DNA from: JAVVTQ01 sp036653595
GTDB taxonomy: Bacteria > Bacillota > Clostridia > Oscillospirales > Ruminococcaceae
Assembly (NCBI GenBank): GCA_036653595.1
Contig: JAVVTQ010000012.1
Span: 1-42,071 of the forward strand
Reading direction: 5' to 3'
Length of the DNA stretch: 42,071 nt
Shown: piece after piece, positions 1-7,781 of the stretch
Layout: each line of letters opens with the position of its first letter
Numbering within the stretch: position 1 is the stretch's first letter
Made by a program: the position numbers and the translations under genes
The notes under the pieces: generated by a model
The model's database searches: none
Seen by the model: only the letters and a program-made list of their open reading frames with translations
Told to the model about the DNA's origin: nothing

Positions 1-120
1 GGGAGAAATGTGGACGAAGTCCGCAAGACGACCAAGGCCGCGAGTCGGCCGCCACGTAGGTTTAACCACCGCCACAGGTTAACGGCAAGAGTTTATTTGA
101 GCAACTGATATTATACCGAA
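1..120. other. Unassigned left edge, possibly structured RNA or a gene tail
   Basis: This stretch runs into the tRNA and matches nothing I recognise. It can fold into several short hairpins: GGAC-gaa-GTCC near 13-23, GGCCG-cgagt-CGGCC near 36-50, and TTAACC (62-67) with GGTTAA (77-82). All three plus frames are open at the window start; frame 1 stays open to a TGA at 106-108 with an Arg/Lys-rich reading, so the C-terminus of a protein cannot be excluded. I looked for 5S rRNA, RNase P RNA, tmRNA and SRP RNA landmarks and saw none. Confidence 0.2.
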
Positions 121-128
121 TTGAATAT

Positions 129-204
129 GCCTACTTAGCTCAGTCGGTAGAGCATGCGGCTGTTAACCGCAGGGTCGTTGGTTCGAGTCCAACAGTGGGC
201 GCCA
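129..204 (+). tRNA. trnN: tRNA-Asn (anticodon GTT), CCA encoded
   Basis: A full cloverleaf can be drawn. The acceptor strand GCCTACT pairs with AGTGGGC over seven positions with one G-U, the D arm contains AGCTCAGTCGGTAGAGC, the anticodon stem-loop is GCGGCTGTTAACCGC with anticodon GTT, and the T arm contains GGTTCGAGTCC. The 3' CCA is encoded (202-204). It supplies asparagine to translation. It stands alone and is followed four bases later by a strong terminator. Confidence 0.97.
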
Positions 205-208
205 TGAA

Positions 209-242
209 AAACCCCCGTAGATATCACTATCTACGGGGGTTT
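209..242 (+). terminator. Intrinsic terminator of tRNA-Asn
   Basis: A 15-bp perfect stem (209-223 with 228-242) closes a TCAC loop and is followed by a T-rich stretch. The A-rich left flank lets it work on the other strand too. From here to the MATE gene (205 bases) only the promoter listed next is seen. Confidence 0.9.
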
Positions 243-374
243 GTTTTTCAAACAGCTCGAGCATCCTGCGCAGGAAAATATATAGAGTATTATTGAAAAA
301 GCAAATTTTAGATACTATTTTCAGCAAAATGACTTGAGGCGGCAATGGCTTTTATATGGTGGCTCGCACTTGTA

Positions 375-403
375 TTGAAATAAGTATCGAATTGATGTAC
401 AAT
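375..403 (+). promoter_or_regulatory. SigA-type promoter of the MATE gene
   Basis: TTGAAA (375-380) and TACAAT (398-403) are separated by 17 bases and lie about 45 bases upstream of the start codon. Confidence 0.6.
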
Positions 404-449
404 AAACCGCGTGCCATAAAATGAGAAATGTCGAAAGGCGAATAATGCG

Positions 450-1835
450 ATGAAGTACAACCGAAGCAGTCTGCTTCTCGAGGAGCCGAATATTTACAAG
501 GCGTTTATAATAATGGCAACGCCCGTGTTCTTTTCCAACTTTCTGAAATCAATTCATGATGTCGTAGACACATTTTTTATAGGGCAGATGCCGGATTCTG
601 TGGCGGGGCAGGCGGCGATATCGATGTCCTGGCCGCTGATGGATATACTTCTTTCCGTGAGCCTTGGTCTTGCTGTCGCAGGAGTTTCGATAATCAGCCA
701 GCATCTCGGCGCGCGTGATGTGGAGACGGCAAAAAATTATGCGGGAATGCTTTTTGTGTTTTCTGCGGGTTTGGGCCTATTTCTGAACGCGGTACTATAT
801 ATTTTTGCACCTACCGTAATGCGAATGCTGGGAACAGAGGGCTTGGTATTTGAAAATTCAGTGACCTACTTGCGGGTGCGCTCATTTGAAATTGTTTTTT
901 TTATGATTTTCAACGCATTTCAGGCGATGAGGCAGGCTGCCGGTGACACGACAAGCCCTGTTATAATTTCGAGTATGGCGGTTATAACAAATATATTTTT
1001 GACGGCAATCTTTGTAAAAAGGCTCGGAATGGGCATTTATGGCGCAGCATTGGCAACATTGATAGCACAGGCCGCGATAGTCCCGCTGGCGCTGGTTCTC
1101 ACATTCAACAAGAACAGTATAATATATTTGGAGCTGCGACACTTCAAAACTGTGTTTCAACGGCTCAAGCTTCTCGTGAAGGTGGCGATTCCGGCAGCAC
1201 TGGGCCAGGCAATCAGCTCTCTGGGCTTCCTCGTGATAAATGCGCTTATACTCGACTATGGTCCTATTGTGGTGGCCGCGTTCAGCAATGGAAACAAAAT
1301 TTCAAACCTGCTGCTCATGCCGGTTTTTGCAATCGGAAGCGTCCAGGCGGCTTATATCGGTCAAAACATCGGCGCCGCAAACAGTGCTAGAGCGATAAAG
1401 GCATATAAGGTCGGGCGAAACTTGGCACTGCTCATATCGATTGTCGGAAGCATAGCGCTTTTCCCATTGCGCCATGCTGCGGCAAGCATGCTGAGCAATA
1501 GTGCGGATGTCATTGAAGTCTGTGTCGAATACATGTTCTGGGTTCTGCTCATACAGCCGCTTATGGCGCTTTATCAAAACTATATGGGGACGTTTAACGG
1601 CACAGGAAAGACAAAGTATTCCATGATTTTGGGCAGTGCACGCCTCTGGTGTATTAGATTGCCGCTCATTATGTTTTTCAAAAATTTTACTTCCTTTGGC
1701 AGAAATGGCATCTGGTACGCTATGATGATAAGCAACATTTTGATTCTCATTGTCGGAGAGATTTTGCTTAGGAGAATTGATTTCTCCAAGATTGCGCTGA
1801 CACGAAAACGCGCAGCTGAGACAAAGCAACCCTAA
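450..1835 (+). CDS. MATE-family multidrug/metabolite exporter
   Basis: A 461-residue integral membrane protein with about twelve hydrophobic segments in two homologous halves, the normal length for the MATE (NorM/DinF type) family. These proteins expel cationic drugs or metabolites in exchange for sodium or protons. The N-terminal region with ATPVFFSNFLKSIHDVVDTFFIG and the internal GxASxG-like helices are typical of the family. The start follows a weak GAAAGGCG ribosome site about 9 bases upstream and a clear promoter. It appears monocistronic; the next gene begins 237 bases later. The substrate cannot be told from sequence. Confidence 0.9.
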   Translation: MKYNRSSLLLEEPNIYKAFIIMATPVFFSNFLKSIHDVVDTFFIGQMPDSVAGQAAISMSWPLMDILLSVSLGLAVAGVSIISQHLGARDVETAKNYAGMLFVFSAGLGLFLNAVLYIFAPTVMRMLGTEGLVFENSVTYLRVRSFEIVFFMIFNAFQAMRQAAGDTTSPVIISSMAVITNIFLTAIFVKRLGMGIYGAALATLIAQAAIVPLALVLTFNKNSIIYLELRHFKTVFQRLKLLVKVAIPAALGQAISSLGFLVINALILDYGPIVVAAFSNGNKISNLLLMPVFAIGSVQAAYIGQNIGAANSARAIKAYKVGRNLALLISIVGSIALFPLRHAAASMLSNSADVIEVCVEYMFWVLLIQPLMALYQNYMGTFNGTGKTKYSMILGSARLWCIRLPLIMFFKNFTSFGRNGIWYAMMISNILILIVGEILLRRIDFSKIALTRKRAAETKQP

Positions 1836-1991
1836 TGCTGCATAAAAAAATGATGCGAAATATAAAAAAGCACCGGCATAAAACACCCTATGGACAAGGA
1901 TTTTTTTGGCTTCCGCCTTTTTCTTTAAAAGGTTTTGGCAAACCTCCGAACATAAGTGTCAGTCGAGGACGCATCTTGTCACAGCAATTAT

Positions 1992-2010
1992 CTATCATTC
2001 GTTATGATAG
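1992..2010. promoter_or_regulatory. Perfect 7-bp inverted repeat upstream of small membrane gene
   Basis: CTATCAT (1992-1998) and ATGATAG (2004-2010) form a perfect palindrome with a 5-base centre, 62 bases before the next start codon. It may be an operator or a small hairpin. No T-run follows, so it is not a terminator. The rest of 1836-2072 shows only one minor hairpin (AGGTTT-tggc-AAACCT, 1930-1945). Confidence 0.3.
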
Positions 2011-2072
2011 CGATGAACTGAACCATTTACATTTTGTTCGCCTTTGCTATTGGAGTTTGAGGGGTTGTCAGC

Positions 2073-2489
2073 ATGAGAAAACGGTATATTTTAGGAATAC
2101 CATTGGCAAATATTTCAATTATAATATGCTGGACAATTGCCCGGTATTTGGAAAAAACATCAGGATATTGGGATAATCCTGACGCTGCTCCAATATCAAT
2201 TTTCACTGTCGTTGTTTTTTTCTTACTGTTTGGAGGCTTTGCATTAGTGGGGTTGCTGTGCGGAATGCAGTTTGTCAAAATAGCCGATAGTGCCACATGG
2301 AATATAATTTTCGGATATACAATTCTCACTTTCGTATTGGTTGAAATTCTATATATTCTGTTTTATTCTATATTGCTAAATGACCGTTCGAGCATTTTGA
2401 GGGATACCGCAATCATAACGCTGCAGCAAGGCGGTGGCTTTTTTGTCGGTTGCTGTATAAAAAAAGCAGTTATAAAGCTCACGCAGTAA
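2073..2489 (+). CDS. Small multi-spanning membrane protein, function unknown
   Basis: A 138-residue protein that I do not recognise. It has about four hydrophobic segments (near residues 5-22, 42-67, 77-103 and 113-130), with a polar loop YLEKTSGYWDNPDA between the first two and Cys residues near the C-terminus. The ATG is preceded by GAGGGG at a suitable distance. It is followed by a bidirectional terminator shared with the convergent kdpE gene, so it is transcribed alone or from the upstream side. No motif suggests a catalytic role. Confidence 0.6.
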   Translation: MRKRYILGIPLANISIIICWTIARYLEKTSGYWDNPDAAPISIFTVVVFFLLFGGFALVGLLCGMQFVKIADSATWNIIFGYTILTFVLVEILYILFYSILLNDRSSILRDTAIITLQQGGGFFVGCCIKKAVIKLTQ

Positions 2490-2532
2490 AGGCGAAGATG
2501 TTTTTTCAAAGAAAAGCAGCATAACAAAAAAA

Positions 2533-2569
2533 TTAGGGTATCACTGTTTTAAAAACGGTGATACCCTAA
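2533..2569. terminator. Bidirectional terminator between convergent genes
   Basis: A 15-bp stem (2533-2547 with 2555-2569, one G-T pair) with a 7-base loop is flanked by A-rich sequence on the left and T/A-rich sequence on the right. It separates the plus-strand membrane gene from the end of the minus-strand kdpDE operon. Confidence 0.85.
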
Positions 2570-2640
2570 AATATTCTTATCGAGAAGACCGCAAATGCCG
2601 ATTGATTTTTTGCAATATACAGCATTTTTAGGAAGCAAGC

Positions 2641-3354
2641 CTAAATATCGGGCTGCTCGTCGACAGAAAGGCGCAGCATCCGATATCCGATTCCAACATG
2701 CGTCTGTATGAGCTTTTGCCCGAGCGGTGCTTCGATTTTCCCGCGGAGAGTGGCCATATATACGCGCAACGACGGAGTATCTCCCGGCAGGGTGTTCTGC
2801 CACACTTCTTTTAGAAAGACGTTGTGCGTCAGCACCTTTCCGACATTGCGCGACATGAGGCACAAAAGCTTATATTCTATCGGCGTCAAGTGTACTTCCT
2901 CATCGGAAACAAAGACGCATCCTGCGGCATAATCGATGTGCAGAGCGCCGTTTACAAAGATGCTGGCCCCTGACGGCTCCTGCATATACTGGATTCTGCG
3001 CAGAGCCACGCGAAGCCTTGCCAGAAGCTCCTCAACGCTAAAAGGCTTAGTGAGATAATCGTCGGCGCCGGCATCCAAAGCCGAGATTTTGTCCTGATCG
3101 TCACTTCGTGAGCTGACGACAATTATCGGGAGATTCGACCAGGTGCGGACCTTTTCGATAACTTCAACGCCGTCCATATCGGGAAGACCCAAATCGAGAA
3201 TGATTATATCGGGCTGATATGATGCAGCCTCCATAAGCGCCGTTGCGCCGTTCTCGGCAGTCTTGAATCTGTAATCCTGTGATTCGAGCGTCATGGATAT
3301 GAGGTTGCGCACGGGCTTGTCGTCCTCAACCACCAGAATAAGCGGCTTAATCAT
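2641..3354 (-). CDS. kdpE: KdpE-type response regulator (pair A)
   Basis: An OmpR/PhoB-family response regulator of 237 residues. The receiver domain has the acidic pair ED11D12, phospho-acceptor D54 in ILDLGLPDMDG and the KPF lysine near residue 103; a winged-helix DNA-binding domain occupies about residues 135-230. I chose the ATG at 3354 because AGGAGG lies 9 bases upstream, whereas an upstream ATG would contain that ribosome site. The gene overlaps the end of the kinase gene by 8 bases, so the two are translationally coupled. In KdpDE systems the regulator activates potassium uptake genes under potassium limitation. No kdpFABC is nearby, so the target here is inferred to be a Trk/Ktr system. 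Confidence 0.88.
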   Translation of the reverse strand: MIKPLILVVEDDKPVRNLISMTLESQDYRFKTAENGATALMEAASYQPDIIILDLGLPDMDGVEVIEKVRTWSNLPIIVVSSRSDDQDKISALDAGADDYLTKPFSVEELLARLRVALRRIQYMQEPSGASIFVNGALHIDYAAGCVFVSDEEVHLTPIEYKLLCLMSRNVGKVLTHNVFLKEVWQNTLPGDTPSLRVYMATLRGKIEAPLGQKLIQTHVGIGYRMLRLSVDEQPDI

Positions 3355-5341
3355 CAGTTTTGGCCTCCTCTGCCTCAAGTGTAAAGCTGAAAATCGCGCC
3401 GCGTGGCACGTTGTCGGTCACGTAAATTGACCCGTTATGCGCGCTGACTATTGTGCGGCAAAGCGCAAGACCAAGTCCCAGCCCACGCCTGCCGTCACAG
3501 CGCATGTTTTTGCCTGTGTAGAACATGTCAAATATCTTTTCCTTGCTCTCATCAGGGATACCCTCGCCCTCGTCGGCCACCGAGATGACGATGGTGCTGC
3601 CGCGCCTTAAAGCGGATACGGTTATCGTGGAGCCGGGCGCGGTGTATTTTGCGGCATTGTCAATCAGGTTGACCAGCACCTGCACGATGAGCCGTGCATC
3701 CATGCGTGCCAGAAGAAGTGATTTCGGCATCTCGGCGACAATGTGATGCTCCTTGCAGCTGCGCCTTACATGTGTGAGAGCCTCTTCAATGACGTCGAAT
3801 ACAAGTTCCGGACACTTGTTGAGTGCGAGGTTCTTGTCGTCAAGGCGCGTAATCGAGAGTAGGTTCTCCACGAGATTTATGAGCCAAACCGAGTCGTCGT
3901 AAATATCGGCATAGAGCTGCATTTTTTTGTCGTCTTCAATGCCATTGCTGTTGGTGAGAAGCATATTTGCGTTGCCGGATATGCTAGTCAGCGGTGTGCG
4001 CAAATCGTGAGAGATTGCGCGAAGCAGGTTAGAGCGCAACTGTTCCTGATCTGCCTTAACGGCCAGCGCGCGTTTTGTTTCATCCAAACGCTCTTTTTCA
4101 AGCGCAAGACCGCATTCGCCCAGCATTGCCAACAGCAGGTTTTTATCAAAGGCATCGAGCGTGTCGCCGGGATCCATTATGACTCCTGCAACGGCGTACA
4201 CGCTGTATCTGCCCCTGACAGCGAGATATAAGCAGCATGCATCGGGAAAGGTTTTTGTCGTTGCGCCGGCGTGCTTGTTATTTGCAAAGGCCCATTCTGC
4301 GACAGCGCGCTCTTTTGGGTCGGTGATGCGGGAGGGGAGAATTTTGCCCGTGTTGTACTCGGTCAGAATGATAGGCTCAAGCAGCATATTGCCGCGCGCC
4401 GGATAAAGCGCGATAGAGCGGCAAAGCAGCTTTTGCATTTGAAGTGCCGTTTCCTGCAAGATATTCTGCTCGTCCTCGGCCATCTGTAATTTCCTGTTTG
4501 CAGAGAGCAGCACCTCTGTTCGATATGCATTCCTGGCATGTTTTTGCGCCTGCCGCCTTGCTTGAGCCGTGAGAGAGCTTGTCAAAAAGGCTGCGGCAAA
4601 CATTACAATAAAAGTGACGGGATAGCCGGTACCGTAGGCCTGCAAGGTGAAGCGCGGCTCGGTGAATAGAAAGTTAAACACGAGAACGCTGACAATTGAC
4701 ACCAAAAGTCCAAAGACGTGTCCCTCAGTCCAAAAAGCCGAAAAAAGAACACCCAAAATATACACTGTGATAATTGTGGCCTCGCTGAAGCCCAACGAGC
4801 GAAACCAAAGCCCGATTAGGGTAGAAGCGCTCAAGAGTGCCAGAGAAATCAATATATTTTTCAAGATACTGTGCAGCTGCTGTGCGCTTCGGCGCCGTTT
4901 CTCGCGGTATGGGGGCGAATCATCGGGGATGATGTATATCTCGGTGTCCGGAATGAGCTGTATCACTCGGTCTACGAGGCTTTGACGACCCATGCGCCCG
5001 CGACGGTGATTTGTGCGCCCGATGACCAGCTTTGTCACGCCGCTTGCCTTGGCGTATTCCGCAATCTGCGAGGCGATGTCGTCGCCATATGCCATTGAGA
5101 TACCGGCTTGACATTTCTCGGCGAGCTTGATGTTTGCGGCGAGAGATTTTCGCTCATCATCTGAAAAATCGAGAGACGAATCGGTTTCCACGTATATTGC
5201 CGTGAAATCGGCAAAAAAAGCCTTCGCCAGGCACGCGGCTGACTCGACTACCTTTTTGCAGGAGGGTGACTGCGAAATGCAGACCAGCACCCTTTGCTTC
5301 TCTGAGTCCGAAATTTTCAAATTTCCCGGTTCAAAACTCAT
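3347..5341 (-). CDS. kdpD: KdpD-like sensor histidine kinase with USP domain but no N-terminal KdpD domain (pair A)
   Basis: A 664-residue kinase against roughly 890 in E. coli KdpD. It starts directly in a universal-stress-protein domain (about 16-145), followed by four membrane segments of DUF4118 type (about 162-265), a GAF-like region (about 290-420), a HisKA domain with H445 in SHDLRTPLTS, and an ATPase domain with N box (NLIDNAAKYT), DEGEGIP and GLGLGLAL glycine boxes. The Walker-containing KdpD sensor domain is absent. The USP domain fits the c-di-AMP signature described for S. aureus KdpD: C21-x-S23-x-S25, twenty residues, then F46-T-A48-I-Y50. The ATG at 5341 was chosen because GGAGG lies 6 bases upstream; a start 19 codons earlier has no ribosome site. 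Confidence 0.88.
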   Translation of the reverse strand: MSFEPGNLKISDSEKQRVLVCISQSPSCKKVVESAACLAKAFFADFTAIYVETDSSLDFSDDERKSLAANIKLAEKCQAGISMAYGDDIASQIAEYAKASGVTKLVIGRTNHRRGRMGRQSLVDRVIQLIPDTEIYIIPDDSPPYREKRRRSAQQLHSILKNILISLALLSASTLIGLWFRSLGFSEATIITVYILGVLFSAFWTEGHVFGLLVSIVSVLVFNFLFTEPRFTLQAYGTGYPVTFIVMFAAAFLTSSLTAQARRQAQKHARNAYRTEVLLSANRKLQMAEDEQNILQETALQMQKLLCRSIALYPARGNMLLEPIILTEYNTGKILPSRITDPKERAVAEWAFANNKHAGATTKTFPDACCLYLAVRGRYSVYAVAGVIMDPGDTLDAFDKNLLLAMLGECGLALEKERLDETKRALAVKADQEQLRSNLLRAISHDLRTPLTSISGNANMLLTNSNGIEDDKKMQLYADIYDDSVWLINLVENLLSITRLDDKNLALNKCPELVFDVIEEALTHVRRSCKEHHIVAEMPKSLLLARMDARLIVQVLVNLIDNAAKYTAPGSTITVSALRRGSTIVISVADEGEGIPDESKEKIFDMFYTGKNMRCDGRRGLGLGLALCRTIVSAHNGSIYVTDNVPRGAIFSFTLEAEEAKTDD

Positions 5342-5491
5342 AAACAACCTCCATTGTGCCCGAGCAAAGCTTGTGTCAACTCGAATGAGACAAAACACAC
5401 CCGCATATTGAAATTATTCGATAGAATTTCCAAAGCGCATTCATTTTGAAATAGCGCGCATAGCTATGAAAAGAAGCCTGTTTATACAAGT

Positions 5492-5516
5492 AGTATATCA
5501 TAAGTTCAGCTGTCAA
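5492..5516 (-). promoter_or_regulatory. Extended -10 promoter for kdpDE pair A
   Basis: On the minus strand TGATATACT (5500-5492) gives an extended -10. A perfect TTGACA (5516-5511) lies upstream but only 13 bases away, too close for a normal -35, so use of this promoter would rest on the extended -10. Confidence 0.4.
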
Positions 5517-5524
5517 GCTAGAGA

Positions 5525-5549
5525 AATAGCGCAAATATCTCACGCTATT
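5525..5549. promoter_or_regulatory. Inverted repeat AATAGCG-N11-CGCTATT upstream of kdpDE pair A
   Basis: A perfect 7-bp inverted repeat lies between the two candidate kdpDE promoters. A related shorter arrangement, ATAGC-N7-GCTAT, occurs at about 5451-5467 in the leader. It is a candidate operator; the protein that would bind it is unknown. Confidence 0.35.
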
Positions 5550-5567
5550 ATGGGGTCAAAGCCTCTA

Positions 5568-5595
5568 ATTATACAGAGCGACGGCTGTTTGCAAA
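5568..5595 (-). promoter_or_regulatory. Distal promoter for kdpDE pair A
   Basis: On the minus strand TTTGCA (5595-5590), 16 bases, then TATAAT (5573-5568). It lies just downstream of the terminator that ends the trk operon, which fits an independent transcription unit for the two-component pair. Confidence 0.5.
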
Positions 5596-5620
5596 CGTAT
5601 TTGCTAAAAGTAATTGTGTG

Positions 5621-5654
5621 AAAAAATAGGCGGCACTTTTAAAAAAGCACCGCC
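5621..5654 (-). terminator. Terminator of the TPR-trkA-trkH operon
   Basis: Read on the minus strand, GGCGG(T)GC plus a T/A-rich stem pairs with the complementary arm through a small internal mismatch, and is followed by six T residues (5626-5621). It closes the operon 16 bases after the last stop codon. Confidence 0.75.
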
Positions 5655-5669
5655 CGAAGATATGCAGAG

Positions 5670-6155
5670 TCAGTTTTTCCTAAAGGCTGCGAACACCGCG
5701 GTGCCCGCGAAAATCGCAACGCAGCACGACGCGGCAATCAGCCAACCGGGAACGGGTTTTTCAACGCGATGTCCCACTTCGTCAACCACAAGCTCGTCAG
5801 CGTGGATATCAAGATCCCCGCCATGTTGAGCACAGGCACGGTAGAATGTTCCTTTGACGGTTACTTTGTCACCCACAGTGAGGTAATCGCCATAATACTC
5901 AATCTTCGCTGCAAGCTCTTTGTCGATGTAGATGCCGAGGCTGCTGTTATTGCTGTCACAAGAGGACAGCCACACGTATTCGCCGCGGGGAAGCGCATCT
6001 CCTACGACTTCTCCGGTGTAGATTACCTCCGTGTTGTCGTAATCCTTTGCGCAAACAATCAGCTCCTCACTGTTGGCGCGCGTTGCGGCATTGAGGCTCG
6101 CCGGAAAGAAAATCAGAGCTGCCGCTAGTATTAGCACTGTCAGTGTGTTTCGCAT
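5670..6155 (-). CDS. Secreted, membrane-anchored OB-fold-like protein overlapping trkH
   Basis: A 161-residue protein with a signal peptide (about 1-23, ending ASLNA), an extracytoplasmic domain of about 110 residues rich in beta-type patterns (VIYTGEVVGDAL, LTVGDKVTVKGTFYRAC), and one C-terminal membrane segment (about 139-157) followed by a short basic tail. The VGDKVTVKG pattern resembles OB-fold proteins; this is a structural guess. Three Cys residues lie in the outer domain. The ATG has GGGAGG upstream and overlaps the last 16 bases of trkH in another frame, so it is translationally coupled to it. The role is unknown; context suggests an outer-face accessory of the potassium transporter. 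Confidence 0.65.
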   Translation of the reverse strand: MRNTLTVLILAAALIFFPASLNAATRANSEELIVCAKDYDNTEVIYTGEVVGDALPRGEYVWLSSCDSNNSSLGIYIDKELAAKIEYYGDYLTVGDKVTVKGTFYRACAQHGGDLDIHADELVVDEVGHRVEKPVPGWLIAASCCVAIFAGTAVFAAFRKN

Positions 6156-7666
6156 TTTGATTTTACCCTCCCTACGATATAAGCTCCCAGAGCGAGAACA
6201 GACATAAACTCAAGTCTCGCGAGCCACATAATAACTATATAGACAACTTTCAAAAATGACGGCATCGTCGCGGACGTGATACCTATGCTCAGCCCGACAT
6301 TTCCCGTGACGGATGCTGACTCAAAGGCTGCCATAGCAAACGGAAAGCCGGCGAACATCCCGGCGAGTGTGCCGATTGAAAAGGTCACAATATAAGCAAA
6401 TACTATCAGGAATGCGCTGCGCACGGCGGCTTCACTCAGCACGACGTCTCTTATATGGTGGATTTTTTGCTCGCTCACGCGCGACTCGGGCAGCATCATG
6501 CGCTTTATCTCGGTTTTTAGGGTATTGAATATTATTCCGGTGCGAAGCCCTTTAAATCCGCCGGCCGTCGAGCAGGCGCTTCCGCCAAAAAGCATTGCGA
6601 TGATAATTGCAAAAAGCGCTATCTCGCCCCATTCTGTATAAAACTGCTTTGCATAAACGGACATAAAACCGGTGGTTGTGTGTCCGGAAATCAGCTGATA
6701 GAAGCCTTTGCGAAACAGAGCCGCGATGTCCGGATACACATTGGCGCGCATCAGTCCCAGGCATGCCAGCAGTGTCGTAATGGTCATTGTGACAGAAAAT
6801 GTCACCGTCTCGATATTTCTTCGAATTTCATGCTTTTTGCCTGAAAGGACGGCATAATGAAGCGCAAAGTTAAACGAGCCGACTATAAAGAACACCATTG
6901 AGGCAATTTCGTAAAAGGCACTGTGATAATACAAAATATTTTGAGACATCGGCGCGAAGCCGCCCGTGCTCCACGCGGACATATAAATCCACACGCCATG
7001 CAAAAAAGCTTTTCCTGTGGGAAGCCCTGCGACCAGACCGGCAATGAACATCACCGCCGAGCCGATTGCAAGATACAAAAGGCTTATGTACCAGATACTG
7101 CGCGCAGTGCTCGTTGCGTTTGGGCGGATGCGCTCATCCTTGGCCTCACCGACATACATTTTGTAGGTGTCGCTCGAGTTTTTTGTCAAAAATGTCAGCG
7201 CCAAAACAACCATTCCCTGACCGCCGATGAAGGTCAGAAGAAACCTCCACATATTGATGCCGTTTGACAGGTGATCCATATCCTGTATCAAAATAACGCC
7301 GGTGGTGGTCAGACCACTCATGACGTCAAAGCACGCATCGAGATACGACAAGTAGTGTCCGCTGAGATAATAAGGGAGTGCACACAGCAGCATCCCAATC
7401 AGCCAAGAGCTTGAGGCTACAATCATGCCCTCGCACCAGGAAATCGTGGTGGAGCGGTACTTTTTGCCCACAGCCATCAAAACGGCTCCGATTCCGGCAA
7501 TTAGGGAAGCTGTGAAAATAAAAATGAAAGCCACATGCCATTCCCCGCTCGCAAGGGAGGTGACGACGGGAATAAACTGCGCCGCACCGAGTGCGAGAAG
7601 GACAGCACCGATATAATAGCCTATCGGTAGTATTTTATTGACGGGTTTCTCCAGCATGGCGTTCAC
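6140..7666 (-). CDS. trkH: TrkH-family potassium uptake membrane subunit
   Basis: A 508-residue protein with the four M-P-M repeats of the Trk/Ktr/HKT family. The selectivity-filter loops are visible in order: SGLTTTGV, SAWSTGGFAP, SGHTTTGFM and SVTGNVGLS. It would form the potassium path in the membrane, gated by the cytoplasmic TrkA proteins encoded just upstream. Translation starts at GTG 7666, immediately after the TGA of the 35-residue peptide gene, with no independent ribosome site, so translation is probably coupled to that peptide. An ATG three codons inside (MLEK) is an alternative. Confidence 0.93.
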   Translation of the reverse strand: MNAMLEKPVNKILPIGYYIGAVLLALGAAQFIPVVTSLASGEWHVAFIFIFTASLIAGIGAVLMAVGKKYRSTTISWCEGMIVASSSWLIGMLLCALPYYLSGHYLSYLDACFDVMSGLTTTGVILIQDMDHLSNGINMWRFLLTFIGGQGMVVLALTFLTKNSSDTYKMYVGEAKDERIRPNATSTARSIWYISLLYLAIGSAVMFIAGLVAGLPTGKAFLHGVWIYMSAWSTGGFAPMSQNILYYHSAFYEIASMVFFIVGSFNFALHYAVLSGKKHEIRRNIETVTFSVTMTITTLLACLGLMRANVYPDIAALFRKGFYQLISGHTTTGFMSVYAKQFYTEWGEIALFAIIIAMLFGGSACSTAGGFKGLRTGIIFNTLKTEIKRMMLPESRVSEQKIHHIRDVVLSEAAVRSAFLIVFAYIVTFSIGTLAGMFAGFPFAMAAFESASVTGNVGLSIGITSATMPSFLKVVYIVIMWLARLEFMSVLALGAYIVGRVKSKCETH

Positions 7667-7774
7667 TCACGATAAAGCGATAAGGGAAAAGAGCAGCCCC
7701 ATGAGCATGATAGCGCAGACGAGCGCCATCTCGGACAGGATTCCCTTAATCGTTGATAAAATTTTGTTTTTCAT
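7667..7774 (-). CDS. 35-residue single-pass membrane peptide between trkA and trkH
   Basis: A short gene of 35 codons plus stop. The peptide begins MKNKILSTIKGILSEM and continues as an almost purely hydrophobic stretch of about 19 residues (16-34, ending LLFSLIALS): a basic amphipathic N-terminus and one membrane helix. GAGGT, overlapping the trkA stop codon, sits 4-5 bases before its ATG, and its TGA abuts the GTG of trkH without a spare base. The position between gating and pore subunits, the ribosome site and the exact junctions argue for a real gene. By analogy with KdpF, the roughly 30-residue peptide of the Kdp pump, it may stabilise or regulate TrkH. That role is inference. Confidence 0.75.
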   Translation of the reverse strand: MKNKILSTIKGILSEMALVCAIMLMGLLFSLIALS

Positions 7775-7781
7775 ATGTACC

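Noticed and set aside
1835..2176. 113-codon plus-strand frame after the MATE gene
   Set aside because: It starts at the MATE stop, lacks a ribosome site, has low-complexity composition and overlaps the better-supported membrane gene at 2073.
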